This document shows positions 46,339 to 57,739 of a stretch of DNA of 64,000 nucleotides, piece by piece; within the stretch, counting starts at the first letter, position 1, and each line of letters begins with the position of its first letter. The DNA is from Papilionanthe hookeriana x Papilionanthe teres (Eukaryota; Streptophyta; Magnoliopsida; Asparagales; Orchidaceae). The notes beneath the pieces were generated by a model, which did no database searches, was not told where the DNA came from, and worked only from the letters and a program-made list of their open reading frames with translations. The stretch covers positions 7,456,001 to 7,520,000 of the forward strand of contig CM040425.1 of assembly GCA_022702705.1 (NCBI GenBank), in the 5' to 3' direction. Both the position numbers and the translations under genes were made by a program.

Positions 46339-47928
46339 ACTTTGTGTTGTATCCTTTTCGACTGATCATCCCCATTGACGGATGTAATCTTCTTTCCTCC
46401 GTCTACAATGTGAATGACCTCTCGGGGGTGTCTCTCTTCTCGGTTGTACTTCGACTCCGGAGAGTGGCCGCAGCTACGGCCATCTCTTCCATCCTTTTCG
46501 CCATTCGAGCGATCGTGTCGTCTTTTCCCCGAAGCCGCCTTCTCATCGCTCCGGCTCCTCTCTTCTGCGGCTGCAGGAGCACCTTGCGAAGCTGATGAAG
46601 CTCGTGTCTCAACCATGTTGATTTCTGCGTATTCGTCGTCCATGAATTCCGATGAATCAATCTCGTCTCCGAACTTTTCTTCTCTTTCTTTTGCCAACCA
46701 TCGGATATTGGTTCTCAACTTTTCCATGGCATCTTCTAGCGGGGCTTTCTGTGAGTCTTTGCAGTTGTCGTGCGATAGCTGCCGGGTCCCCTTTTCACGA
46801 GTCCCCTTTATCGCAAGTAGCACTTTCTTCGCATTCCAGCCTCCCGGCGAGACTTTCTTTCTCGGGCCGCTCGTTTCGGTCTTAATCGCCCAATAGTGGG
46901 ACGCCATACCATCCTTCTAGCAGCAGAAGGTCTAGGACCAGATGGTCTGTCGGCCAAATGCTGGAAGGTGGTATCCTCCCTAATCTGTAATCCTGAGACA
47001 ACAACGGGCGGACTAGCCTTCATTTTTTTGCTTGGCTTTTCTATCATGATGGCGGGTTCTACTCGGGGCCCAAGACGGGATTTGACTGGCACCCGCCCTA
47101 TCTTTCGTAGAATCTCCGATACGGGGCAGTTTTCCTTCTTTGCTAACTTTTCTACCAAAGTTTGCAGTCGAGCAAACGGCGTAGTTCTAGTCCTTTTCTT
47201 GTGGCTATCGTTGTAATATGCGGGCTGAGGTAATGTGGCAACGAATCTTGCGAACATTCTCCTCATCCTCTCGCGGCGGAGAGGGGATGGAACCTCGCTT
47301 CCTCCCAAGAGTGGTATGTATTCGAGCAGCGGTGTATATTCCGGCAGCGGTGTATATTCGGCAGCTTCGGAATTTCCTCTAGGAAAGCAATTTCAGCAGC
47401 TACGGCTTCTCTAGCGATCCTTCTACTTCGTTTCTTCTTCGGGTCCTCGTCGCTGACGGAATCTTCGAACCGGACCCGATTTCGAAAATAGAAGGTCTTA
47501 CAGGAAGATCCGTACCCTCCACGGTAACAAGCTCACCATAATTCCGGATTTCTTTCCCCTTCGATTTGCGAAGCTCGGGGTAGGTGCGTAAACAACTAGA
47601 CCAAGTGGGGGTAGTAAGAACAGCTCCTCCCGCGGACAGCGAAGCATTCTCTTAGTCGGGATCCCTTACGGGGAGGAAACTCTTGGGTCGACCTAAGGTC
47701 GAACTCAAGCGACGGCTCCTCGGCCTTCGGATACCTTGTTCGTCGGTGCAAAGAGGGAGACGCTCGGTGATCTCGACATTCGTGTTTTCAAACCCTTGTC
47801 CAAATCGGATGATCCCATTGTCGGGCAAGCTCATCCTTATAGCATGGTGAAGTCCAGTCCATCGGTGAAGGAGAAAATCGGCTTCGGGGCTTCCATTTCC
47901 GCAGGTAGATTCCGGTTGTCGATCCCAT
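46335..47928 (-). pseudogene. N-terminal extension of gag or separate upstream ORF, copy B
   Basis: About 530 codons of coding-like sequence lie between the leader and the gag core. The likely start is the ATG at 47928 (MGSTTGIYLRKWKP). Readable pieces are MSLPDNGIIRFGQGFENTNV (47834), MRRMFARFVATLPQPAYYND (about 47265) and an acidic-basic, charge-rich part, EERSRSDEKAASGKRRHDRS (about 46560). It runs almost directly into the gag core at 46338. Ogre elements carry an extra ORF before gag, and this could be its counterpart, but I see no motif that proves it. Copy A lacks the region. Confidence 0.5.
47310..47370. repeat. 21-bp direct repeat, three copies
   Basis: Three copies of 'gcagcggtgtatattccg' in the upstream gag region, the first decayed ('gtggtatgtattcgag'). 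Confidence 0.75.
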
Positions 47929-48401
47929 GTTATGCTTCTTTTCTTTAGGACGAAAAGAAAGGAATTGAAAAGAGTCCGAACACATTCTTGTTCATGTATT
48001 TATAAGAAGGAATCATTTGTTAAAAGAATCACTTATTAGAGGGTTTGTTTATTTAGAACGGAATGTTCAAAGGTGTAGAGAAGGTAAGGAATCGTATTCG
48101 GAGTTGGAAAGGAAAAGAGAGTCTTAAGCAAGACTTCTCGACTCGAAGGATCATTCCTAAACTAACACCTATCGGGGTCCACCCCACCTCGTAAATGAGG
48201 TAAAGGATCTCGGAACCTCTCCGTTTAGGGGTGCCTAAACAGCTGGTTCCTAAATCCGAGAGAATGTTGGCTATACTTGTTCAAGGTAGAAATAAACATA
48301 GTATCCCAACGGAAAGAAGGGTAGTTCGATCCATTAGGGACATGGATACACTACCGATTTTTGAAAGCAGAATTATTTGACTAAAATGGAGAGAGGAATT
48401 G
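47929..48401 (-). other. Leader of copy B
   Basis: 470 bases between the primer-binding site and the first likely ATG. No tRNA-like or coding structure recognised. It contains 'cacctcgtaaatgaggtaaagg' (48187-48208), a small inverted repeat (acctc/gaggt), and may hold the packaging signal and a splice donor, neither of which I can pinpoint. Confidence 0.5.
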
Positions 48402-48419
48402 TCCCCAGCGGAGTCGCCA
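48402..48419 (-). other. Primer-binding site, copy B
   Basis: The minus strand reads TGGCGACTCCGCTGGGGA, six bases from the LTR edge (48426). It begins with TGG, as sites matching a tRNA CCA end do, and is of the form used by Ogre/Tat elements, reported as tRNA-Arg (recalled; a tRNA search would settle it). It differs clearly from the Athila sites in this window. Confidence 0.85.
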
Positions 48420-48606
48420 GAAGTTTGTGCGGCTTATTTTCAGGTTGTGTGTTTTATTTTGAAAGGGGTCGCCTAACAGAAGTTGTCGGCGAATTTTTAA
48501 TTTAATTTAAATAAATAATTTGAAAAGTAGTATTTGATTTTAAAAATAATTTTTAGATTCGAAGATTTTAAGATATGAAATCAAACCGATCTCACATCCC
48601 AAATAG

Positions 48607-48617
48607 TTTATATAAAC
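48607..48617 (-). promoter_or_regulatory. Candidate TATA box, copy B 5' LTR
   Basis: TTTATATAAAC, about 190 bases upstream (minus strand) of the primer-binding site, is kept in the 3' LTR (27968-27978) and in copy A (7744-7754). A start 30 bases downstream would give an R-U5 of about 150 bases. It is only one of many AT-rich sites, but conservation and position favour it. Confidence 0.35.
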
Positions 48618-51600
48618 GAGCACCGCACCACAAACCGTGTATCTATCCCTAAGGATAGACACACCGCTCGACGGTGGGGCTCGATTAAATAAACTAGAAG
48701 ATTTGTGATATCTCGTTTGGTCCGCGAACCAATTTTATAAGCCGACAAATTCCCCCGCTTAATATGAAAGCATTAAACAGGGTTTATATTACTCGGGTTC
48801 TTTAAAATTCCCTATAAGGGCAAGCCCCTATAGTTAATTACATCTTAAGTGACGGGAATCACCTAAGAAAACTCTCGATAATAATCAATAATTTTGCTCT
48901 CAAGAATTTCAAAGTTTAAGTTTTCAAGGGATTGAATTTTGGAATTTCGATAGGGAATGGATCAAATTTGGAACATTTTATTTCGAGAATTCACAGGAAG
49001 AAAAGTAGGAGAAATTGCGTATTCGAAGCGAACTTCGGTAATCTCCCGACTATCCTATTGTTTGGCTTGGATTTAGGAAAGTCCTAATGTTTATTTAAAT
49101 GTTTTGATCTTGCCAATTTTAATTAATTAGGGCTTATATTTGTATGATAAAATCAAACAAATAAGCCTCGAAGATGTGAGGGTTTATTGTCGTACCGACG
49201 ACTACCTCGGAATCCTAAGACCGGTTAAGGCTTAATTTGCAATGCAAGTGCCTAACGAAGAGTCGAGGATTTATGTTGCACTAGGCAAACTACCCCGAAG
49301 TCCTATGGTTTTGTTATTTAATTCTAGGAAAGTTTTGCCGATGTAGATTCAAGTTTTGCCGACGACGATGGCCGTGTCGCCCACCATGCTCCGAGCTCCT
49401 TGTTGTTGCAGAGGTTTAGTTTTAGAAGTCATAAATCGTGGGATGAGAAAAGTGTTTTGGTTTAGAGAAGTCTTAATTTCCAAGTGTTTTTTTTTGTGTT
49501 TTAATTAAAACAAATCTTAAAGTTGATTATAACGACACCGGTTAAGATCCCACGGTTCCATCCTTCCGCATCATTATTTTTATCGGATTCACTTAGTCCG
49601 TATGAATTTGCTAAACTCAACCGAATGAGTTCCACACTTTCATTTAGACCGTGGGAAATCTCGTTAGCAACACGTAGGTTACATCATCCGAGGTATTCCC
49701 GATCATCCAACGAGACGTTTTAATTTAATTGTAGTTTTGTGTTCCGTTTGTGATTAAATTTCGAGTTGTTTTATATTTTGAAATGTTGTGGCGGTGAATT
49801 TTATCTTGCAATGACTTTTAACTTAGTTTTGGTTTCAGTTTTAGGGACTATTCTAAAGGTGTGGGTTTTCATGCAACAGTTGTTTATCATGCAAGAAAAA
49901 GTAAGTGCAATGCAGTTAAATAAATTGCAAGAAAGTAAATTGCAGGAAAGTAAATTGCAATAAAATAAAAGCGTACCTGGAGAGTCTTCCCGTCATCCCA
50001 AGCGGCACTTAAAACACAATTAGAATACTTAAACAAGTTCCTAGGTAAAGTTAAGGGAAGGGTTATGGTTTTCTACCAAATTCCTAATCCAATAGCTAGT
50101 CATTTCCTATGACGTCTAGGTCTTTGTATTTTGGTTTGCGGACGATTTTCTTCATCAAAGAACAATTAAGTCTAATTGTTCTTATAAATGTCCTATCATA
50201 TTGAGGAAGTGTTTAAGAAGAATCTTAAACATCTTTTCAATATTGCTAGAATTGTTTTAAGTCCAAATGGATTCAATTACACAAATGAATTAATCGTCCA
50301 AGAATCTCAAGTTTTGTTATCTTGCGTCAGATGAACTAGGACATTCGAATATCCTATAAGTGAAGTAACATTTCATTTAATATTCCGTTTAGGAGTTATG
50401 ATAACTAAAGCTTTTGAGGGTAAATTGGTGTTCAAATGGTTTGTGATTTAGTTTAATTTCCATTAATGGGTTTAAATTTGGAATAGTGTTCAAATTATTT
50501 TAGATTTATTTTGAATTCTTTATGTCTTTGGTGATGTTATATTTAATTCAACTTAATTTAATTTAATTTAATTTAATTGAGTTTTAATTTAATTTAATTC
50601 AATTTAACTCAATTTAGTTTGATTTGATGTTACATTAAATTAATTTGATTTGATTTAGTTTTAATTTAATTTGATTTAATTTAATTTAATTTAATTTGAT
50701 TTAATTTAATTTTATTTAATTTAATTTAATTTAATTTAATTTGATTTGTTTATTTAACTTAATTTAATTTAATCTTTAATTTAATTCAACTTTTAATTTT
50801 AATTTAATTTAATTTAACTTAATCCAATTTAATTTACTTAATTTAATTTAATTGTTAATTTAATTTTATTTTTTAATTTTAATTGAAATTTTTAAAAGAT
50901 TTTAATAATTTAATTTTAGTTTAATGATTAAGTCTTTTAATGTTTTGAATTTGAGTTATCATTTTAATTAAGAATTAAATATTAATGAAATGATTAATTT
51001 AGGGATTTTTAAATTAAAGAACAAATCTCTTCCTAATAATATCTCTATTTTAATAATTCCAATTTTATTATTCTTCCAAATTTATTCAATTATTTAATTA
51101 AAGTTTAATTATTTTAAATTGCTTAATGGGTTTCTACCCTTTAATTATTTAAATTTCAATCATCCAAATCAAATTAGGATCAAAGATTTTACTTGTTAAT
51201 TTTTATTAAACCTAAAGTTTTAATTAAGGATTAAGATTTTTTAATTACCATTTTTACCCTTTAAGCTTAATAATTTCATAACTCACTAAATTGAACTCAA
51301 ATGAACTTGAAATTTTCATGTGACTTCACTCATATGTCAATAAAGACATGAGAGGAGAAAATGTGATTTTTCTGTATTTAATTTATTTATATAATTATTT
51401 TTGGTAGAAAATAGAGATTTTCAAGGAAAATTTAATAACATGACCAAGGGAAAGTTTCTGTCCTTAAGAAAATTAGGGGACATTCCTAATGACCAGAGGA
51501 CCACTTGGACCAATTTTGATGATTTTTTGAATTATATTATTTTTATTATAATTATTTTAAGTTTTGGAGTGTTAATTAATTTAAAAATAAAATAAATGTT

Positions 51601-52684
51601 GAAAAATGAATTTTATATTTTTTAAAAATCTCTCTGATATCAAGGAAATCAGAGAAGTAAATTTTACAATTTTCTAATTTTTCTATGATTTATTATAATT
51701 ATTTTAGTGAAAATACTAGAAAATACATTTTTTTAATTTTAAAATTACCCTAGAGCTTTAAAATTCAATATCTCACTAAATAGAACTAAGAAAAATATGG
51801 GATTTGTTCCTAAGTGATTAAAATTCAAAATGTGACATTTTGGTGAATTTTATTATTTTTGTGATTTTTATTATTTTTTAATTATTAAAAATATTAAAAT
51901 AATATTAAAAATCAACTTTTTAGAAAATTGAAATTTTAATTTTCTTAGATTCCCCTAATATCAGAGAGGCTCCAAAACCAATTTGGTGAATTTTTGAAAG
52001 GTATTTTGAAAGTTATGAATTTTTAAAGTTTAAAATGACTAAGTGGCTTAATCAACCCAATTAGTGGGGCTAACCAAGTCCAATCGACTTCAAATTTTTA
52101 TGGTGGGTTCCTCTGATCCTAACGGTCAGTGGAGAATTGATTTCAAGTAAATTTGATGTATGGTTAGCTCTAATTAATTAGAGACCTATTTTGAGTGTTT
52201 AAGCTAATTAGGGTTGTTTTAAATGAACTAACTCAAAACCTATTTTTCCTAGCGTTCTCTGGTCATAAGGAACATCATCAAATTTTCCTAGAATTTATTT
52301 CACAACATGCTATTTATTGGAATTAAAATACTCAAAACGAGTAACATGAATTTGAAAAATCAATAACTCTTCATAGGATGGCCTCCGACTTTGGAAAATT
52401 CGTGGAATGTTCCCAAATTCGTAGGCTTCAAAAGCTCCTATGGTCTCATGCCATGGTGAATTGTATACATGCATGGAGAATTAAATGTATGCAGAGAGTA
52501 AATAAATTATAAAAAATAAAATACTTAATGAAATTAAATGATTTCTTTTCCACATTATCCTCCTCTCGTTCACCGAGCAAGAGGGTATTTTTATTTTATT
52601 TTTCTCGATTTTTCTACACAAAGTTATGAATTTTTGAAGTTTAGGGAATTAAATAAATCGAAAAAATCCCTAATTTTCTATTTA

Positions 52685-52870
52685 TCCACGCGGCGCCGCG
52701 TCAACCTCGGCAGCCTCCGAAACGCCGCGTGGCGCGCTCCCATTCGACGCCGCCATCCGACTCAACGCTCCCGTGGCCCGCCGTATCGTTCTGTCTTCTG
52801 ATCCGACGCGATCCTGGCCGTCTGTCCGCGCGTGTATTAAATGGACGACATCCGTTCATCGTCCCCAAGT
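52685..52870. other. CpG-rich island in copy B LTR
   Basis: A GC-rich stretch in an AT-rich LTR, opening with the perfect 12-bp palindrome CGCGGCGCCGCG and followed by many CpGs (acgccgcgtggcgcgctccc). The same block is at 32045-32240 and, decayed, at 11700-11900. It may be a regulatory region; no known factor site is recognised. Confidence 0.5.
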
Positions 52871-55800
52871 GTCCTCACCCGAGAGCCGTCCACACTAAAT
52901 CCCTAATATCTCACTCAATACTCAATGGATTTTCATGTTCTTATGCTCTATGGATTCGTCTTCAAGAGACGAACACATCTATATGGTTATCATGCATTGA
53001 AATTAAAACATTTGAAATGGAGAATCTCCGAAGCTCGGGATGAAGAATTAGCTTATACCTTTGCTCGCAGAAGTGTGGCTTCGATCCGAGAGTTGTTGCA
53101 CCTTCGATTGGATCCTAGCAAGCTCCGCATGAAGTCTCCCGGTCCAGTGAATTGTCTCAGGTTGGATTTCGACCACGCACCGATCACAAAGCTTGGAGGC
53201 TCGGAGCAACCGGGAAGCCCTGGAGATGGGGCTTTTGTCGGTGGACACCTTCCCTCGGTCCGGTGAAGGTGTAGAACCAATCAATTTGGGGATTGGCTCA
53301 CCGTGGAGAAGTGTCCCGGTTTTGGGTGGAATTTCGCCGAGAAATTTGGTTTTGTCAGTGGGGATTAGGGCAAATCGACACTCGGGGATCAACCGCTCTA
53401 AGGGTGGAGAAGGGTTTGAAACAATTTTGGCGCAGTTTCGGCAAGGTTTGTGCAACTCTCCTCTCATGGCCGCGAGGGGGTCGGGTTTAAACAGAGGTGG
53501 CCGGAGAGCCTCCTGTGGATGGCCAAGGGTTGGGATCAGCTGCTCTGGTCATGGGAAGAACAGCCATGGTGGCCATTGGGCATGGGGAAGCTCGAGCAAG
53601 GTGGAATTCCAAAGTTTTGCTCCTCCCAAGGTCTCGGCCATGGTGTTTTCCGGTGATCCGAGCGGCCGGCCGGCAGGCATGGGTCACCTTCGGTGGTCAT
53701 GGAGTCCGTGGCTCGAAGTTGGTGAAGTCAATCGGAGTTTGACATGTGTAAAGGCTTTGAATTAAAATGGAATGGAGAAGGGGTCATTTTGGCTTCAATT
53801 TGGTCAACCCATTGGTTTGGGTTGGGTGCACCTCCCCATGGCCCGATTTTGGGCCGAGAGGATCGACTGGGTCGCCAAGAGAGAATGGTGTGGTCTCTAT
53901 CCATGATGAGGTGGCTAAACATGGTTTAGAGTGTGTCATGGATAAGGTTAAAAAGCTTAATGAAAGATTAGGAAAGGAGCCCCTCCTTTTACCATTAATG
54001 GCATGGTCACATGCCAAACTTTCATGGCTCCATATGGCTTGTGAATGGCTCATCCTTGGCTCCATTTGGCTTCGGGAAAAGCTTCGGTCAATTTCATAAA
54101 AAGGGATTTAAGAAAATTTTGATATTTTGATGGGAATTTGTATGGGGCTTGATTTAGAATTGTTTAATTGATGACTTTGAAACTTAGGGGCAATTTTGAT
54201 TAAATGGATGATGAGGGGAAGTGCCATGTGGGCTTTAGATGAATTTGGGCTTTTGAATTCAAGGAAGTGGGCTTTTTAGGAAAGTTTAAGGGGAATGGGC
54301 TTTTTATTTTAGGATGGGCATTTGGGTGAAGATTTTGTGAAGGACCTTGTCAAATAAGTGTTATAATTGGTTTAGGGATGTTCTATGAAGGGCTTGGAGT
54401 CAATTTGGTGTGATTTGGGGTTGAATTGGTTTGAATTTGGATTTATTTCGTAAGTGGGCCTCATGTAGGTCAAATTGGGCTAACTTGGGCCAATGTTGGG
54501 CTAGGGTTGAAATTGATGTAAAATTAATGTTGAGAAATATTTATGGGAGTGTTTCAAAGAGGTTTTGACTTTGGTTGGGCTTTGATTTTGGGGTTTGGGC
54601 TCATTTGGGTTAGGTTTGGGTTTAGGTCAAAAATGGGTCTTTTAGCTTTGGGTTGAATTTGAGTGGGGTTTGGGTCTAAATTTTGGGCAAATCATGTTAG
54701 TGTTTTGTTTGTGGGAATGTTAAGGAAGATTTAGAAAAGATTTGGGGTTAATTGGAGTTGAATTGGGTGAATTTGGGTTAAGTTTGGGTCATGGGTCCAA
54801 ATTGGGCTTTAAGGCCAAAAGTGAAATTGGATCCAAATGTCAATCAAATTGAACTTGGATTTGGTCTAGATTGGTATTGGGAATGTTAAATTGAAGTTTA
54901 GAACTGAATTGGACCAGAATTTGGGTCAATTGGGTAGGTTTGGTTCGACATCGGGTTCACTTAGTGGTTAAAATGGGTCAAATTGGGGGTTTTGACAAAA
55001 GTAGGGTAAATTGACAAAATTGGCCCATGGTGTAGTTGGACAACATGAAATTGGGAATATTTGGGATTTTCTGGAATTTTCTGGGAATTTTCTGAATTTT
55101 TGGATTTTTTTGGCCAAGAGGGGTATTTTGGGTATTTGGAGGGTATTGGGAGGTATTTTTGGAATTTTTGGTATTTTTGGGTATGGATGATCAATTTGGG
55201 TGATTTGGAAATGTTTGGGAATGATTTTGGAGGAATTTGGGTAATTTGGAAATTTTGCAAAAATTTAGGTAATTTCAAGAGTTTTCGGGTAGGCTAAGCG
55301 GTGTAGGGTCCCGGGGGTCAAAAATTGAAAATTTGGGAAATTGAAGATTGGGTGGATGTAAGTGGAATGAAATCATTTTGGTTGAGCCATGAAGCCATAT
55401 CAAGCCCATATGAGCCATGAAGGGACTCATTTGAGGCATTCACTATGTTGTTCCTAACCCTCTTAGCCAAGGGCTCAGGGGTTAAGGACCATCCATGTGA
55501 ATCACCTACATGAGTCGGGAGGTCAAGTTGGGTATGGGTGTGTTTTTTAGGAAGTGTGTGAAAGTGTAGTGTATAGGTGTAGTGTGTAAGTGTAGTGTGT
55601 GTGTAAGTCAGCCCCTTCACTGCACCAGGGCCACCAGTGGCGCTCCTAAGGCCAAAGAGTCCCATAGGAACTCATCCTTTAAACTTCCACATTTGATTTC
55701 AACCCTCTAGGTGATTAGGGGTCTATAGTCAAGTTTGTGGAGTTTGAAGGGAGTTTAGAAGTGGTTTGAGTTTCTAAAAGGTGGGTCCCAATTCTAGTCC

Positions 55801-55886
55801 TCTAAGATAGTCAAAGGAAAAGCCTAAGGCTAGATCCTAAGCACTAAAAAGAAGAAGAGAAGACCTCATCAAAAAAGAGGTCAACA

Positions 55887-55891
55887 GTTAA
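55887..55891. other. Target-site duplication, right copy (GTTAA)
   Basis: Pairs with 27781-27785. Athila gag continues directly after it (AATCCTAAAAAGGTAGCC). Confidence 0.95.
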
Positions 55892-56661
55892 ATCCTAAAA
55901 AGGTAGCCAGTGTTTATGAGAATGATGCTTTTACAATGTTAGCCAATCAAGTTGATGTTGTATCAAGGAAGATAGACCAATTTGGGATGAATATTTCTCA
56001 GCCAAATCTCATGATTGAAGAAAATTCATTAGGCCAAATGATTGATTCCTATTCTTCACCAGAAACTGTGAAAGATATAAGTAAACCTAATGTACTCGAT
56101 ATTCCAATTATTATAACCCAGGTTGGAAGAATCATCTAAATTTTAACTGGAATAACAATAATCAGGGTGGTGTTAATCAACAATGGAGGAACCACCAAGT
56201 AAATCCATTGAGGAATTGGAACAACCAAGGTAACAATAATAATATATTAACTTATCCTTCAAGTTATAACAATGCTTTACAAAATAAGGAGAAGAAGTTG
56301 TCTATGGAAGAAGTAGTATCACATATGGGAAATTAATTACAAATTCAAGGAGCAACCATCAGAAATATTGAAAATCAATTGGGACAAATCGCAAATGCCT
56401 TAAGTTATAGATCCCAAGGAATGCTTCCAAGTAATACCGAAGTGAATCCAAGAGAAAAGAATAAAGAATAAGTAAAAGCAATTCAACCGAGAAGTGGAAA
56501 AGAATTGGAAGGTAGAGTTCAAAAAACTCGAAGTAGAGAAAGAAGAGATCGAAAGACCTAAAGAGGACGCTCCAAAAGGTTTTGAAAGACCTATTTCTCC
56601 ACCTAAGGTTGATTTACAAAAAACCCCACCTCCATTTCCTTAGAGACTTCATCAACAAAAG
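55887..56661 (+). pseudogene. Athila-3 gag, C-terminal half
   Basis: Continues the gag cut at 27785: NPKKVASVYENDAFTMLANQ, EENSLGQMID, then the Asn/Gln-rich basic part (WNNQGNNNN, near 56215) and the Athila gag end with LGQIANAL and SNTEVNPREKNKE (near 56375-56470), followed by an RSGKELEG block. Stops occur at 56137, 56335, 56470 and 56641. No CCHC knuckle is seen, as is usual for Athila. It would bind RNA and connect gag to protease. Confidence 0.82.
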
Positions 56662-57440
56662 TTGGATAAGAAATTTTTAAAATTATTGGAGATATTAAAG
56701 AAGCTTACCATTAATATTCAATTTGCTGAAGCCCTAGAACAAATGCCATGCTATGCGAAATTTATGAAGGATATTATTAATAAAAAGAGGAAGTTTGAAG
56801 AAAATGAGACTGTTGCACTTAGTGAGGAGTGCAGTGCGATAATTCAGAAAAAGCTTCCTGAAAAACTTAAAGATCCTGGTAGTTTCATAATTACATGTAC
56901 AATCGGAGAAAGATTCTGTGGAAAAGCTTTATGTGATTTGGGTGCAAGCATTAACCTTATGCCTCTATCAATATTCAAAAGACTGGGACTAGGAGAAATA
57001 ACCCCAACTACTGTAACTCTACAATTAACAGATCGTTCGATAACATATCCTAAAGGAGTTATAGAAGATGTTTTAGTAAAAGTGGAACAATTTATTTTTC
57101 CTGTGGATTTCATTGTGTTAGATATGGAGGAAGATAAAGAGATACCCATAATTTTTGGGAGTCCTTTCTAGCTACAGGCAGAGCTATGTAGATGTGCAAA
57201 AAGGGGAATTAATGATGTGGGTTAATGATCAGACTTTTACATTTAATATTTCAAAATCGATGAATAATCCTCCTAGAGGTAAAGAAGATGAGTGCTATAG
57301 AATGGATGTTATTGAATATTTACATGAATGTCATTTCAAATCAACTTATGAAGAGAAAGCTGAAAGAGAAAATTTGAATATAAGCAAGAAGAGGAGTTAT
57401 TTGATTCTGCAGATTTTCAAGAGAAAGATTTAAAGTATGT
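56662..57440 (+). pseudogene. Athila-3 aspartic protease
   Basis: A 169-codon open piece carries LKKLTINIQFAEALEQMPCY (pre-protease), ALCDLGASINLMPLSIFKRL (catalytic Asp in DLG), PTTVTLQLTDRSITYPKGVI and VDFIVLDMEEDKEIPIIFG. The frame shifts at about 57165 in the IFGSPF end motif (one base missing in 'cctttctagctacaggc') and continues as DVQKGELMMWVNDQTFTFN. The closest protein in the window is Athila-1 3715-4337, with the same motif order. Processes Gag-Pol. Confidence 0.88.
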
Positions 57441-57739
57441 TCATGAAAGTTTTGAATTGTTGGATATGACAGAAAAAAGATGAATCTTATGGTCCATCAA
57501 TTGAAAAACCTCTTGAACTTGATCTAAAAATGCTTAATGATCATTTGAAGTATGTTTTTCTAGGTGAATCCTCATCCATGTCTGTTATAATTTCCTCTCA
57601 ATTAACTGAAAAAGAAGAAGAGAATTTGCTTGATATTTTGAAGAAGCACAAGAAAGCCTTTGGATGGACAATTGCTGATTTTAAAGGAATCAGTCCTTTA
57701 ATTTGTTTGCACAGAATTCTTATGGAAGATAATTGCTAA
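57441..57739 (+). pseudogene. Athila-3 protease-RT linker
   Basis: The piece 57530-57739 reads MLNDHLKYVFLGESSSMSVI, then QLTEKEEENLLDILKKHKKA and GWTIADFKGISPLICLHRI, the block that directly precedes RT in Athila pol. The first 90 bases are out of frame. This is the normal pol polyprotein linker. Confidence 0.8.

Larger units (their letters stand above)
27786..55886 (-). mobile_element. Tat/Ogre-like AlkB element, copy B (complete, 28.1 kb)
   Basis: Complete from LTR to LTR on the minus strand: 5' LTR (55886-48426), primer-binding site, leader, long gag with an N-terminal extension, protease, RT, two RNase H domains, integrase, the AlkB ORF, tandem-repeat 3' UTR and 3' LTR (35268-27786). 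The target duplication GTTAA lies at 27781-27785 and 55887-55891, and the interrupted Athila gag joins cleanly across it. The two LTRs are very similar, so this is the youngest insertion in the window. All active-site residues I could check are kept. Frames are broken at many single-base sites, several of which may be assembly errors (see findings). Confidence 0.95.
48426..55886 (-). repeat. Copy B 5' LTR (7461 bp)
   Basis: The same edges and layout as the 3' LTR: TTTATATAAAC 48607-48617, TTTAA array 50540-50890, palindrome CGCGGCGCCGCG 52689-52700, GT-rich zone 54200-55300. It has one copy of the 28-bp unit that the 3' LTR has twice. Most other differences are single bases, and many are of the type cag/cga or ctg/ctcg. 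It drives transcription of the element toward lower coordinates. No coding frame is supported. Confidence 0.95.

Noticed and set aside
46414..46896. 160-codon plus-strand frame, Ser/Leu-rich
   Set aside because: Opposite strand of the gag extension; composition is that of a shadow frame.
48402..48419. tRNA gene near the primer-binding site
   Set aside because: Only the 18-base site complementary to a tRNA 3' end is present; no cloverleaf, A or B box.
53193..53765. 190-codon open frame in the copy B 5' LTR (and relatives near 32280-33100)
   Set aside because: Antisense to the element, not open in the other LTR or in copy A, no family similarity.
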